A stretch of DNA of 64,000 nt from Brugia malayi (GCF_000002995.4 NW_025062479.1:6007221-6071220), one strand, 5' to 3'; shown: positions 38,005-52,623, numbered from the stretch's first letter. Numbers and translations: made by a program. Notes: generated by a model not told the origin, from the sequence alone.

Positions 38005-41000
38005 ATGATATTGGATAAACCTCCTAAAGACAAATATAATGCTGTCTATTTCATTTTACTACTTCACGGGATAGGTGTTTTGATGCCATGGAACATGTTC
38101 ATCACAATTGCTCCCTCTGTAAGTTTGCATAGTTAAGTCGTTAATTTGTTTCAAACTGAAATTTAGTGAAGAGTTTAAAATAATTGGAGGATTAAAGGAG
38201 ATTATAAGTGATTTACTGCATAAGGAATAGAGGATCACGATCGATGTTTCTTACGAATGTTGTTTTACATTTTTTAATGTAACATAAATCACCAGTGTAG
38301 TTAAAAACTTAGCAGCAAGTTTTTCGCAGCAGGTGGTCTTAGCACTTAGTGGAAGCAAAACCAAAATCTAAGCAAATTCACTTGTAAAGAAAAGTTAGAG
38401 AAACTTAATGCATTATAATATAATCATTCCAGATTCTAAGCCACTTAAATTTTTTGATGAATGGTCCGCTTTGAAGACCTCAAAATTCAGTGTTACATAA
38501 TTTGATTTGAAAGATATCCCGTTACCGTTGTGGAATTATCATTCAAAATCTGTGAAGTCCTTGCCTCACAATCATATTCCAAAAAATTATTTTAAGTAAA
38601 ACACTCTGCAGAATCTAACAGCTTGAACATGGTTAATTTATTTTCCTGCATTAGACAATGATTCGCAATCTAAAGACGGAGCTGAAGAAGCCTCTTGTCA
38701 GTACTTATGTTAATAATACTGAAATTGCTGGCTTTACAAACTAGTTTTAGTACTACGTGGATTATAAATTTGTGGAGGTGAGCGCCGATGGTATGGTGCA
38801 CAAGAGTGATTATGCACTTCATTTTTTGAGTTATCTTGGTCTTGCTTCGCAAATACCGACTTTGCTACTTAATCTGATCAACTTATTCGTCCAGATCAAG
38901 TTTGTACTATCTCAGAATATCGATTTTATACTTGAGTGTTCCACAGAGATTACAAAGAAAAAATTAACTATTAGAAACTGTTTATTTTAACCAGAGAGAT
39001 GATTTAATCGGCTGCTTTTCATATCCTTGTTGCATTGCTGACCAGATAGATGGTCTTGGATTTCGTTAATAATGGTTGTAAGTGGTGAATATATTGCGCA
39101 TAAGATAGATATCAATAAAACGAAACAAATCAGAATGAAAATGCATTGAAAGTATCTAATTTTAGTCATCTGATGATAGCATTTAGTTTTCACTGAATTT
39201 TCATTTTTTTTTTTTTTTTTTTCGCCAATAAATTTGTCCGCAGCAATTTACAGAGGTGATCTCAGACGACGAATTAGCTTTTCACTTCTTATTTTAGCGA
39301 TTATTATTCTGGTAACGCTGATATTCACCCTTATTAACACTTCTCACAGTAAGTTTTCATTTCCTTAACCAAGGTTAAACTCTGTTCCTGATGACTTATT
39401 TCTGCAATTTTTTTTTCCTATAAGTGGAGTAATTTTCAATTTTCTTCATTATTCAATTCATTCTTTTCAGTGATTAGTGCATTTTTCTTCATTACTATGA
39501 CTACAGTGGTATTATTAAATGCAGCTAATGGTGTTTATCAAAGTTCACTTTATGGTTTAACTGCCAACTTTCCGCCTCAATATACCAATGCACTGATACT
39601 GGGCAACAACATATGCGGTACATTTGTATCTGTCGTAAATATTGTAACGCTGGTTGGTGAGTTACATTTTATACTTAGATTCTTCTATGACTAAATGAAT
39701 ATTAATGGGGAAAGTTTTTAATTTTGAACTTATTTTTATCCTTTCATATTTCTGCTCTACATTCATTCTTATTATCACTTCAAAGTTGAATATCCAAAAA
39801 TGGATGTTCATCTCTATTTTAAATCTTAGTACAGAAATACAGCGCTTACTTTCATACTTGAAACTTAATTTCATTATCACCCTTATTTTATAATAATGAT
39901 ATCGTCTATCAACAAATATTAAAACCAAAAACAAAAAAGTTATAGTATATGGAGACAGAAATGTGCATATTCGTTCCCAGCAATTTTCAAATAGTTCAAG
40001 TTGCTGCAAACTAATGTCATGTCTATATAATTTTGATTTGCGCTTATTCAAGACACATTTCTTGATTAGTGATTTTAAAAAAAATTTTATTAAAATTATT
40101 TCCGGTAGTTCACAGAAAATTTTCCAATAATTCACAGATTAATAAACTGTAACTGGTGTTATTGCCGTTATGAAGTGATGATATCGCAACAAACTATTCT
40201 TTTAATGACGATCGAGGTGTTTCAGTTGCAAAAAGTGTATGGATGGCGGCTTTCTTCTATTTTTTGATGTCCTTGTTGACGGTGTCTGCTTGTTTTGGAT
40301 CAATATTCTTGCTAGAAAAACTTGTATGTGTGCAATTTGACCTTATCTTTATTTTCATTGTTGTAAGGGTTTAAAAAAAAAAAAAAAACTAAACATTTCA
40401 TTATTTTAAAGCAATTTTTTTAGGAGTTTTACGAATACCATATGAGAAAAACACAAAAACACGGTGATAAGAACGAACATGAGGAAGGCCAACATTTAGA
40501 AAGGATCAACACTGTAGATGGAGCAACCATGGATGGAACCGAAATGATTGGAGTTGTGCCTAAAGCAGGCTTGAAAGCAAAATTAAAGTTATACTTCCAG
40601 GTTTTCAAAAAGGTTGGTATCTTTTACACTTATTTCAATTTTTAAGAAATTTAAGTCAATTGTATACTTTCCTGATGGTATCGACTTCCGAAAATACTAC
40701 CTGGACGATTTTTTTTTTTTTCCACTCGAAACTTAGCTCTTGGTAAAGATTTCATTGGAACATATTTGGTTCGTAGATGTTAGCCATAAGCTGGCTTTTA
40801 CTCAATGACAAACTGATTTCAAAATAAGGCACATCAATAAATTGGGAGATATCACGTTTTTATTGAAACTAATAAAAGATGCTTGCTTCTACTGGAATTG
40901 CTAAGCAATGTTAAGCACAGTTGGGTATAAGTTCTTTTAAAAAATTTTTCGACATTCTCTCGAGATTTTTTGTTAGTTAGCAGATTCATCTTCGTGAACT

Positions 41001-42712
41001 TGTTGCCATGTTTGGGATAAAATTTGTAATGTGCTGTTGTGAAATAAACATATTTTCAGATTTGGATTCAGTGTTTTAATGTGTGGTGTGTGTTTTTCGT
41101 CACATTAGCAGTATTTCCTGTAGTAATGGCTGACATCAAATACTACAGTAAAAGTGGAAAATATGATTTCTTTATAGCAGGTGCTTTTTTACATTCGTTC
41201 TAATCTTTTGCCATCTTTTGGCAGATGAGCGGAATCGTAACAGTGATGGAAATTAAATTAATAAGTTAATTTCGGTAATCATAAAAAATCTTAATTTACA
41301 AAAAACTTAGTGAGAATTAGATTAATGGTAGTTTGAACCCTTACAAAAGAGAAGATTCATATTGATTGGCAGTAAAAAATGGATTTCCTTGAATTACTAA
41401 ACGTTTTTTAAATGCATTTCCATTATCAAATGTTTTTCGATTTGTCATCAAATAACCTAATCTATTTTTTGTCTGAACTGTCTAAGAAAATTTCTTTGGA
41501 ATTCACTGCGCTGAATCCAACACTATGAATGTTCAATTAGCAAATTTGTAGAGAAACTGTTCACTCCAGTCACAACATACTTGCTGTTCAATTTCTTTGC
41601 TGCTGCTGGATCATTTCTGGCTAATTTTGTACAGTGGGTATGTGGGTTATTTGTTTTTGAAGTTTTTTGAGTTGTTTGGGATTGTAAAATAAAATTTTTG
41701 ATTAAAATTTTAGCCATCACCAAAATGGCTGATTGTTCCGGTAACAGCGCGCATTGCACTTATTCCACTGTTAATGTTTTGTTACTTCCGTCCTGAATAC
41801 CGAACCTGGAATGTATGGTTTTACAGTGTATGGATTTATATCATTTTTGCAGTTATCATGTCCATCACCAGTGGGTATTTCAGCTCTATAATAATGATGT
41901 ACATTCCAAGGTAAGTATAACTTCGTTTTCACATACCCTAACAATAATGCTTGCTGCGTATTATATCCCTTATTTATTGTTTCAAAAGTTCTGATTATTT
42001 CATTTAGGATAGTGGAACCATCCAAGTCAACAGTTGCAAGCATGATAGCAGCGTTCTTCCTGATTTTCGGTATTCATTATTTTTCTTTAATATACTGACT
42101 TCTGAATTTATATAGTGAAAAAAAAAGCAGTAATATTCTTCTCAGTTAACCGGATTTTCTATAGGAGTTCTAAAGAACTATAGAATTATGAATCATGTTA
42201 GAGAATTGTAAACTAGGCGTGGGATATACATTCTCGTCATTGATCTTTGTTGGAAAATTTATAACTGGCTTCATAAGCTGCGTGGGTGAACCATGAAATA
42301 GGGCCGTATAATTTTATTTATACTTGATGTAATAGTATGTTGTACAATTTTAGTGAGAGATAATTTTAGTTTTTTGTCTCACAAGGAGTTACGAGATTTT
42401 CTAATTCTGCTACTTCACTTTACTTTCGAGTTTGAAATGTGAGAAGTGCGTCTTACTTTAGAATTGCAAATATGAAAAGTGAAGTTTGGAAATTACCCAG
42501 ATCAAGAAAGTTTTAAATGAATATACTTCATATTTCCTCTGTTACACTTGTAAATTACCAGAATACGAAAATCAGGAATGTCCAAAATTACCGTTTCAAA
42601 TATTACATTTGTTGCAGGCATAACATGTGGAATAATGTTTACATTTTTCGTTTCTTGGTTTATCGATAACGCAGGAGTACATAACCCAGGAGGTTTTGAC
42701 ACAGTAATGTGA
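38005..42712 (+). CDS. Equilibrative nucleoside transporter (SLC29/ENT family)
   Basis: Eleven exons join in phase: 38005-38118, 38751-38899, 39254-39348, 39471-39656, 40226-40323, 40424-40612, 41060-41180, 41552-41637, 41714-41910, 42008-42069 and 42618-42712 (TGA), about 463 residues, the usual ENT length. TM1 reads YFILLLHGIGVLMPWNMFIT, the ENT hallmark (GxGxLxPWNxFxT). The segment ending VTLIFTLINT, NAANGVYQSSLYGLTANFPP (TM5 region), GNNICGTFVSV, VCVFFVTLAVFPVV and ARIALIPLLMFCYFRP are further family signatures. The hydrophilic central loop (EYHMRKTQKHGDKNEHEEG onward) is typical. The protein should move nucleosides down their gradient across the plasma membrane. The start at MILDKPPKDKY is chosen because TM1 follows at the usual distance. 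An upstream in-frame extension exists. AATAAA near 42742 may be the poly(A) signal. Confidence 0.95.
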
Positions 42713-45700
42713 AGATTTACTTAATGCCCTTATTTGTTTAAAAATAAATTTTGTTGATTTCGAATTTGTTCAACTCTAAAACAGTCAAAAAAATTCTACT
42801 CAAATGAAGTTTTCATTGCATCTTTGAGCTAATAATCACTAAAACTGGATAAATTATGTTAGCCAGAGGTTAAGAAATAGGAAAGTAAATACATAGTGTA
42901 ACAAACGCAACATTATTACCACATGAACAGTACACGATGCGGTTGCTGTCCAAGGATAAAGCAAGAAAGTGAATCGCCAGGAAATCATGACCCTTACCAT
43001 CCTAGATTCTAGACGTAAATGGGTAGCGAAAGGAAACAATGGGAAGAACTAGTTTTGTTTTTTTTTTTCTTGGCACTCGAGAAGCCAACACTTGTTTGCG
43101 CATTGTTTACTACAATTCGAATGGTAACAGCAGACAACATTCCTAGCATGCATGAACAAGTCAAATTTATTTTAGCGGATTTGGTAATGCTTACTGTAGA
43201 AGCCTCTTTTTCGCTATATCTCAGAAAACAATCGAACTGGACTACGACACAGTGACTTAATCGTCGCCTCGATACTTGCTTGGTGAATCCAATGCGTCCT
43301 TTATTAATACCTTATAGAGTGAGTTGATAGTTGAAAGATTTTAAAAAGCTAAGTCTTCCACCGACTACGGTAGCAAAGAAGTGGGAACGAGCGTCCTAAC
43401 TAATTTAACCTCCACCAACGTATTTGTCTACAGACAGGTCGAGCTCCCCTGGTATTTAGCGGTCGGCCAACGATGCTTTTGTTGCTGTGTTTGTGTGACA
43501 GTCGTTTGCGCGTACGTATTCTCGGAATATTCCTTATACGTTAGCGCTTGTTTTCGTTTGCTGTTAACCATTTCTAGGGATGCAGTGATTGATGCTAATG
43601 ACGTTGTATTACGTTTCTTTTACATGCCAGTTGCAATCGTTTGGCTCTTATTCTGTCATTGAAATATACTAAATCCTTCTTCATGCTTATATTTGATTTG
43701 ATTGCTAGCACATTTGCTTGCTTTTTTTGGTGAAAAAACCACTATTATGAATGTTGATTTGACAGAGTGACGTCACTAGTTAGTGGATCCACAAATTTGT
43801 CGTTATCTTTTTGTCTCAGTTGTATATCGTCCTGTAAAGCTATATCCGCTTGTATACTGACCTAGATGTTATGTTTTAAATGAAATGCTATCATTACCGT
43901 TGTCGTTTGGAATTTAATATGCAAACTTTTAACTTATGAACTTAAATCCTTTCCGTTCGTTATGTGAAACTGAGCAATATTGTTGAAATATGGGTTCCCT
44001 AATTGTGTATTCGTATAAAGTTATGTACTTTGTCGTGGTTCATTTATCTCATTTCTTAACCGGTACCGGTAACTATTCTCTGTTGCCGTTCTCAATCCCT
44101 TTCACCAATTTTTTTTTTTTTTTTTTTTTTTCACACTTTTCTATCTTATTCACTTTTCCTTAATTACAAGATTTTTTCAACCATTCGTTCTCTCTCCCTC
44201 TCCCTGCCTTTATTTATTACTTTTCTTGAGTCTTTTCAATTTCATTTCCATTTTGAAAACAAGAAAATATTGAGTAAGAAATAAGTTACAAAACCTTAAA
44301 CGGAATGCCTTAGAAATCCATTTCCACATAACTGTCACATCGAACATTGAACTGAATGGGTTAACAGTGGTAGTCGGTCTCTTCTGGATATTGGATACTA
44401 TGTATGATAGTATTCGTACATCACACTACTGCTGTAGGATTGGTTGATGGAGCAGACCTCGCCGTAGGAAAAAGAATTCATTCTATTTCGTTGTCCTACC
44501 ATTTTTTATCCTGTCAGCTTATGTCATAAGAAATGAGTTTTTTTTTGCATTTTTTGAAGTCCTTATGTTGATTTGAAGTAGTTTCTTTTTCTTCTTAGTT
44601 TCTGAAATTAGTTTCAAAAATTTATTAAAAGAGATGGAGAAAATTTTTATTTAGTCCAGATTTGAGGACGTTATATATCTTTGTATATGGCAGACAGGCA
44701 GTCGTTCTTTGTTGGAGATTTGTACTTTTGGTTTTAAATTCACTTTTTTAAAATGTTTTTATCTTATTAGAATTATTGGTATTCAAAAGTGACAAAAATG
44801 ACTTTTGTTATGGGAATTAGATCTTATTATATTCACAGTAAATGCAGACTATCAACTTTCAATACTCTAGTTGTGTTCATCACTTTGTGAACTGTGTTAG
44901 ATGGATTATAGTAAAGGACAGAATACGTTCTGTTTCCTCTTTGAAAGTGGGACTTTCGAAAGAAGAAATTGGTGTAATTATATAAGGACTTACCTTTGTT
45001 TCTGCTGTTTTATTCCTTTCTTGTCAAAGTCAAAGACTTTCACTGTCTAATAAAGAACGAATTGGTCTGAGATGTTATAATTCACTTTACATTCTGACAT
45101 CTGTGGGAATTTTTTTGACTAAGCATAGTGATGGGTAGGAAATTCAATAGGGGAACGATCACTACAGGAAGTGGTAACAATATTCTTCTACCCTTCACAT
45201 TAGTGGCTGTACAACGTGACTTTAGAAGTTTTATAACCAGAAAATTGACCATTTGATTAATTTAATAATGACTATCGTTTTTTAATGATTTCAATCTAAT
45301 TTTTTATTTTAGTAAACGCAATCTTATTGATTAAACATAACTCGACTTGTTCCAGCTTACTTGCAAGGAGGGAAATGATATATTTCAATAAGTAATCTGT
45401 TTATTCAGGTGATGTGCTGCATCAAAATTAATTTTGCGTTGTTTCGGATTTGCTAGAAATTTGAAAGTTGTTACAATTCAAATGCGATAGTCAATGTTGC
45501 GTTTTCTCCGGAGTCATATACATCCTGCCGGGGATTTCAGGAACGCCGATATTCATGATTTTTTTGAGTATACCCCTGTTAGTGATTAATCATTTCTTTT
45601 AGTCAGCCGCCTTTTATAAAATACCATATTTTTATTAGAAGCCCGATGCTGGTAGGTTTTACGGTTTTAAAACCTTTTTTCTTCCTATTTGACTTTCTTT

Positions 45701-45916
45701 TTATTCTGTTTGACCCAGCAAGTTTCAGAAACTTTGTGAATTGAAATTTAAAACGAATAATATTTTCCGTTTAAAGGATTTGTTATATGTATATAATTTT
45801 CCAATAAGTGAGTAAGATTCGGAACTTTCTTTCAATTTTTGTTTGATAGAAAAAGGAGTGGACAGTACAGTGTTTTAATTACTACATTTTGAAAGGAAAC
45901 GGAACTACACTTGCAG
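42713..45916. other. Intergenic region, Lgl promoter and probable first exon
   Basis: A T23 run lies at 44109-44131. The Lgl first exon should be in this interval but no ATG-containing exon with a phase-0 donor and Lgl-like residues was found. Open stretches at 43019-43255 and 43381-43662 (plus) have slightly raised GC but no recognisable motif. Confidence 0.5.
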
Positions 45917-48900
45917 AGTTTGCGACATGGATTCCCACAATTGGTATCGTCCTTGGCGTACGACTACATACTAGGTCTTATGGCAGTAGGTACCAGTGAT
46001 GGACAAGTTCGAATGTAAGTTTATTATTCTAGACATCCATTATTTAGGATCTTAAATATTAGGTTACTCGCAGTCATAATCGACTGTAGGGTTATATAAA
46101 AAAATCAGGATCAAGTAAAACCTGGTATAGTGGGAGCTGTCACATTGATTTTAACTTCTCATTTCATGCTCATAAGTGTTTCCAATTAGTATATACTGTT
46201 TATTAGGTTAAGGTTAAGTTGGTAGTTTCGAACTGCATGATATGTTATTATCTTATTGTAATAAGTAGCATAATTACAGATTTGGAGCAGAAAACGTGGA
46301 ATGGAGTTCCACGACACCTCGAAATACCCCCATTGCCCATATGTACTTTGCTGCAGGACTGGGCTCCCTTATTGTGCTTTGCTCGGATCAGTCTTTTCAT
46401 AAATTTCAAGTTGCTGGTGACATAATTGAGCGTACTACCGCTACTACTGAGGACAGGTAGTTACTAATACCATGGTAAACAGAGATTCTTTTCATTTAGT
46501 TTTAAAGAAATTTTTTTCAAAAATCACCCTTGAAGAGTTTCAGAAAAACCAAGTCATTCATTTTTGAATGGCACATCTTGCTAATAGCAGGAAATTTCCA
46601 ATAGTTTTATCATTATACTTTTAGATTGAAACGGATAACATGCTGTGAAATGCATAATGTGCAAGATCCAACGAATGCCCGTCTGTTCATTGGTACTATC
46701 ACGGGTAATTTATTTGGATTATGCGCTGTTTCGCTCGAGTTCTCTGAAGTATTGCTTTTTGAGGAGACAATTGTGAAAAGGTTGATATTTCTAATTTCGA
46801 ACAGCAGTGCTCCCTTTTTTAGCTTCAAAATCAAATTTTAAGATTTATGAAACTCGATATTCTTCAATGCACCTTTTAAAACTGTTGTACATTCAGCATT
46901 AACCCTTCAAAAGACATTGGAAGATCGGCTAATCAGATTATGGTGAATCCGACTGATGTTAATCAAGTTCTGATTGCATTCGATAACCATATCATTGTCC
47001 ATTACAATTTACTGAGCAACGAGGTGCTGCATCATTGGATTGTTCAGCAAGCAGTTACTGTATGTCATTTATCTTCGTTACTCTTTGGTTTTGTTATGAG
47101 CTTCAAATAGGTAGTTGAACAATGTTACAGTGTTCATGCATCAAATAATTTATCTTGCTTCTGAATCCAAGTCGCTTATCAGTACTATTACTCGACTGGT
47201 TAATTTTCTATGCGTGCATGTGCATTTGTTTTACATGATGTTGAAATTGACGAGATCGCTTTATGCACAACGTAATTATATTATTTCGGACACATTTTGG
47301 TATGGTTTATTAACATTTTGACTCAGAAGCAAACATAAAGCATAGCTTCAACTCGTTTGTCACCAGTCATTGCGAAATTAATGTGACAAGCTTGTTATTC
47401 GTATAACTGTCGACCTGTTCTCACATTTGCGCTCTGCAATTTTTGTACCATTTTTAACTTTTCAAATTTTTTAATTTATGCTGTTTTAGAGTTTAGCGTG
47501 GCATGTTGATGGAGAATATTTCATTTGTTCGCATAGTGACGGCTCCTTAGGAACATGGAAAATTCAGTGTATGGAACCTATGGAGCCATCGGTCATACCA
47601 TTTGGCCCATTTCCATGTACTTCAATCAACAAAGTGCAATGGATCTGTGCATCCAGGTGTAGTATAAATCATGTTTTTGCTTGAAAATATTACCTTTTTT
47701 TCAGCTCTAACAAATACATGGACGAATTTTTTTTGATATATTTGTAATACTTTATTGACCGAGCTTAAATTTGAATTTCTTAGTAGACCACCAATGATAA
47801 GAATAATGTATTGGGATTTCACGTTTTAATGTATTGCAGCATATATTTATATATCTCAAGGCGTAGAAAATCTGATTTTCCCTCATGTGAAACAAGTGGA
47901 AATAACCAATTTAGAAATTTTCAAAATTAAGTTTGTTTTTTTGCAGCCTACAGATAAAACGTGAGATTTTAGATGCCCTCTGAATCTTTGGTACAACTCA
48001 CAAGCGGCATAAGCTTAAATGTTTGATGATAGAGATTTTTCATAATTTACGGGCTTTCAATGCCTTACCAAATATGTGTTGTTATTTAGCCACTCGTTAC
48101 CGATTAAGTTATTCACCGGCGGAATGCCGCGTGCTTCCTATGGTGATCGCTACACGTTAACAGCAGTACGAGGAGGTAAAATGGTAGTATTCGACTTTGG
48201 CAGCGCAATTGTGGACTTCATTGTTGTGCCTTCACTACAAAATCACAAACGTAAGACATAATATATATTATCCCTATTTTCTTAATATTTAGAGTTCCAA
48301 ACTTTTCAATACAGTAACAAGCAAAATACACTGTGACTCTTAAGTACTGAAAATCGTTTTTGTGACTAACTTATGGTTATAAACATAATAATAATAGGTT
48401 ATAACAATAAGTAATGCCATTTGTACTCGCAGATGCGGATTATAAAAATTGCTTGGCGTTGTTGATACTTTGTGAACAAGAACTCGTTTGTATCGATTTG
48501 ACCGATGGAAGTTGGCCACTTGTTAATTTGCCGTATTTGCAGCCGATTCATTCATCTCAAATTACATGTGTTATACACTACTCCAATATTGAAGAGCATG
48601 TATGGAAGGTAAACTAACAAGTTTTTCTCCGTTTCATATTTCGTATATTTTTTATTTCAGAGATGAAAAGTTTATTTATAATAATTACTAGAAATACTCA
48701 ATCAGTGTTTTAAGCTTGATTTATAGGGATTAATTAAAGCAAGCGAAGTCCAAAATAAATTATCATCTAAATGTAAGTGGCCTATTCATGGTGGTGCTGA
48801 TGCTCAGACACCTGCTCCTTGTGCTGCAACGAATGCGGAAAAACGACAGCTTTTAATCACAGGGCAAGTTTTCTGTGACAATTGCCGGAGATACCCTTTA

Positions 48901-51900
48901 TCCAGTAAATCTGTAGTGAATATTTAGTAATGAATTTCCTTTGTCTATCAGTAGAATTTGTTTATGTTCGCACTTTCACACAGTTGCATTTGTTCATTTG
49001 ATTTCTTATTTACGTTTATTGTCATTTAAGTTTTGAAACTTTCGGGTGAGATTATGATGTATTATTGCTCATATATTTTTTGAAGACACGAAGACGGTAC
49101 TGTGAAGTTCTGGTCGACTGGTTCTATCAGTTTGCATTATTTGCTAAAAATTAATACAGCAAAAGAATTTGAAGGCTTCTTTTCAGTAGATGCTGACAGT
49201 GATAGAACAGAATGTGAATCTGGAAGTTAGTTGTTTCCTGTATTTATTTTAAATCTAGGGTTAATCAGTACAAACATATCCTTTTTTTAATGCTACTTTG
49301 TTAGGGTATAACGAAAATATAAAGTGCAGAATTTTCAGGTAGTTCAGTTGAAGTTTCCAATAACGAAGCGTCTGATGAAGATTCCAATGAAATTACCGAT
49401 TGGCCTCCTTTTCGCAAGGTCGTTTTGTTCTGTGTGTTACAGTAGAGATCATTCGACCAAGATATATATTGAGTGCAACGCAATTAATTTTAAGGTTGGA
49501 ACATACGATCCATTTTGCGATGATCCACGTTTAGCCATACAGAAGGTGTATTTCGATGTGACCAACGGACGGTTGGTAGTAGGTGGTCGTGCCGGTCATG
49601 TTATCGTATATGATTTGGATGACGAGTCATCGGTAAGATCTTTAAGTAAATTTTAGTCATATTTAAACTATTATATACGTTGGTTTGCGATGTAAGTGTA
49701 TGAACACTGTTAAGGTAGCATTGACCGTAATAAAAACAGAATATGAGGTTGCGGAAAAATCGAAGTTACCAACAAATATCAGTCAGCAAGCTTTACCTCC
49801 TCGGCAAGCTCCATTGTCATATGCGATTGGATATCAGCCTTTCAAAACTGATCAGAACCGAAGGTATATTATTAAAATTAATTTAAATGTGCTGTTTACT
49901 GATTTATTTACATATTATAGACCCAGAAAAAGTTTGGGACGCAGTGTTTTGTGTTTTTAATGGCATTAAGTAAACAATCATCTTTAAATTTGGATGAATT
50001 AGCAACTGGAACCAATAAATAATGCGACGGGCTTTGAAAGCGATTTTTATATAATTAATATTTTACTTGAAACTAATTACACTTATCTTTAGCTTACACT
50101 TACATAATGTTTTTAGCTATCTTATTCAGTTGCGTCCGTCAGTTGCAATAACAGCAGTAGCATCTCTTCGATCACGCAATCTTTTAGCATTTGGGTGCGA
50201 GTATGGCTTTGTGATGTGTGATTTAAAAAGCCGGGAAACTCTTATATCCAGATGTCTTATTACTTTAAAAGGTCTTTTTGTGCAGCAGTAAATTTATTTA
50301 AATTATTTTCTCTAGTCTTAAAGATCACAGCCATAGGTCTCTCGAGCTAATATTTCGTCGGACTTTTCAGATAAGAAGGTTTAGGATATAGGAATACACT
50401 TATTATTTAATTTCGTCCTTTCATCAAAAGACTGTGACTATAAGATTTTAAGATTATGTTGATTTGTCAGCTTTTACAGAAATCGGTCGTTGACCTCCTA
50501 TCCTAATGCTCTTTCAATTTGTTCGTTGATTTTTTGTCCTAATGCTCTTTCAATTATATATGCTCACGAAGCTGATATGTTAAGTGTTCAGTTGAAAGTG
50601 CCAATGAATTATTCATCAAGAGGTGGAATGCATTACACCTTGCATATAACCGGAATGCTTAAAATCATGTTTATATGATTAATATTACATTCATTGCAGA
50701 ATTAGGAGACGTAAGTACATTATCAAGGTTTAAAAGTATGAAAAAGTCAATCCGTCAGTCGTTTCGTCGCAAGAAAAAAGTTCCACAGGTGTTCTCTTAA
50801 AATGCCTTATAAAGTTTGAGCTGGGGCTTTATAATGGCACCGCATAAATTCCGAAATTTTCTGTGCTGTACTTATGTTTATTCAATCAAATTTTGTCAAT
50901 TTCATTTTAAATAAGAAAATATCGTCGGTTTAGACTGGAAATAACTGCACTGGAGCTGCATGTTCAACTAATAATGATGACCTCGATGAACTGAGACCTG
51001 TCGAACGCCAAATTATTTCACGAAACGAGGCACCTTTCAACGGTTGTTTTTTCCTACATTTTTCATTATTTGAAAAAATAATACAGTATTTACATAATGT
51101 GAATGACGTTAGTCAGCGACTCATATATGCTACTTTTTAGTTGGTGATCCTCCTATTTCTGCGGTGCGAGTACTTAGATTCTTCCATACAAGCATTCTTT
51201 CCATTACTTCCCGCACTGATAGTCTTTGGATTGGAACAAATGGTGGTATGTTTACTCATAATTTTTTTAATAAGCTTCTTTGTGTTCTTCCATAGGGTTA
51301 AAAATAATAGGTAACGTTTTTCATCACTTCCATGCAGATATTATAAAAATATGCACATATAAAAAAAATATGCATTATTCAGGAGTGATATTTGCTTATG
51401 CAATATTGGATGATGCACTAAAACCGGAAGATGTTTGTATTCTCGTGAAGGAAGTACATTTGCAACATCGGGCTCCAGTTATTGATTTCACCTGCGCAAC
51501 TGTTGATGGGTTTCAGCTTATAAAAGTGCGGTGAAAAAATCTTCACACATTAAAACTTTTAGAGTATTTGCTTCGTTTCCATATTTACTTTCGAACTGAG
51601 ACACTTCAGGGCTTGACAGGAACAGAAAGACTGATCGTTTATACCGAAGAACAAATCAAAACGTTTGCGCTTCCGACAATGAAACCAACCAGATTTCGGT
51701 ATAAATTTACGGGTGTGGAAGGTTCGCGAATTAGAAAGGCTCAGCTTCTTACATTACGATCAACTGCAAGTACATCACTTAATACCTTCAAAATGTTTTT
51801 TTTTTTTTGATCGATTAGAACGTTGATCAGGTACAAAAAAATAAAAAATAAAAATAAATCGAATAAAGTCAATCGTTTTTGTGAATAGTAATGTAATTAC

Positions 51901-52623
51901 GAGAAGTCGTCATTTTTCATTTCGATGAAAACTCTGTTTCTCATTTGTAGTTATTTTTCATCTTATTCGTCAAGCTCCATATTAAATTCCATTTGGCTCC
52001 TACATTTGGTTCTTTCAGATCGAAAATTGTATGAAAAATTCATTGTTATCATCACGAACCAAGGCGAATTGTTTTTGTTTTCTGCGCTAACTATTAAGCA
52101 ATTCTTGAAGATTCACTTTACAAAGGTATTTTTATTTATTGTTTTGAGGTTCCCCTCCAGTAACTTTATTTTCTTCATAAAACAATATCTGTTTCTTGCG
52201 TTGGATGTTTTGAAATCAAATAGTTATTTGATCAAGGTTTTTATTAAAATTCAAGTTTCTAAGCTTCAGTACATTTTATACATCGTTTCACGTTTCACTT
52301 TGTGAATACATTTTCATTTTGACGGTGGGTCTAAAACATAATGTAGGAGTTATGACGTTTAAAAAATTAGAACTTATTATGGAAGCAAAATAAGTAGAAT
52401 TCTAATATCTCCATACTGAAGTGGTTGCAAAGATTGTCTGCCTATTGCAGTAGATTTTCAGGCTTCTGACGTTGAGGGAATCGCTTCAGCTGTTTTATCT
52501 GAAAACGGTGAAATATTTTTTCTACGTCCAGGGGCCAGTGAATTTCAGCGCGCTTCTGTTGCAGCTATGCAACATAATAATTTAATATCGCCTCTCAAGG
52601 ACAGTGATTTCCCCAAAGTTTAA
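45917..52623 (+). CDS. lgl-1: Lethal giant larvae (Lgl) polarity protein, first exon not found
   Basis: Twenty exons join in phase, 924 codons including the TAA. Their starts are 45917, 46280, 46625, 46897, 47490, 48090, 48433, 48727, 49086, 49339, 49495, 49715, 50117, 50700, 50934, 51141, 51383, 51610, 52019 and 52462. WD40-type blades form the double beta-propeller. Signatures include HSDGSLGTWKI, FTGGMPRASYGDRYTL, WPIHGG, ITGHEDGTVKFW, DWPPFRKVGTYDPF, DDPRLAIQKVYF and RLIVYTEEQIKTFALP. Exon 50700-50788 carries FKSMKKSIRQSFRRKKK, the membrane-binding loop whose serines are phosphorylated by atypical PKC. Lgl marks basolateral cortex and antagonises PAR-6/aPKC. The WPPFRKVG, DDPRLAIQK and aPKC motifs distinguish it from tomosyn. 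The intron after 48863 uses GC-AG. Only about 30 N-terminal residues upstream of HGFPQ are missing. Confidence 0.96.
50501..50555. repeat. Short direct repeat in an Lgl intron
   Basis: TCCTAATGCTCTTTCAATT at 50501-50519 recurs exactly at 50537-50555, 17 bases apart, within the 50272-50699 intron. Confidence 0.8.

Noticed and set aside
43019..43662. Two plus-strand frames as possible ENT C-terminal or Lgl first exons
   Set aside because: ENT already ends at a stop with normal length, and neither frame has Lgl-like residues or a suitable donor.
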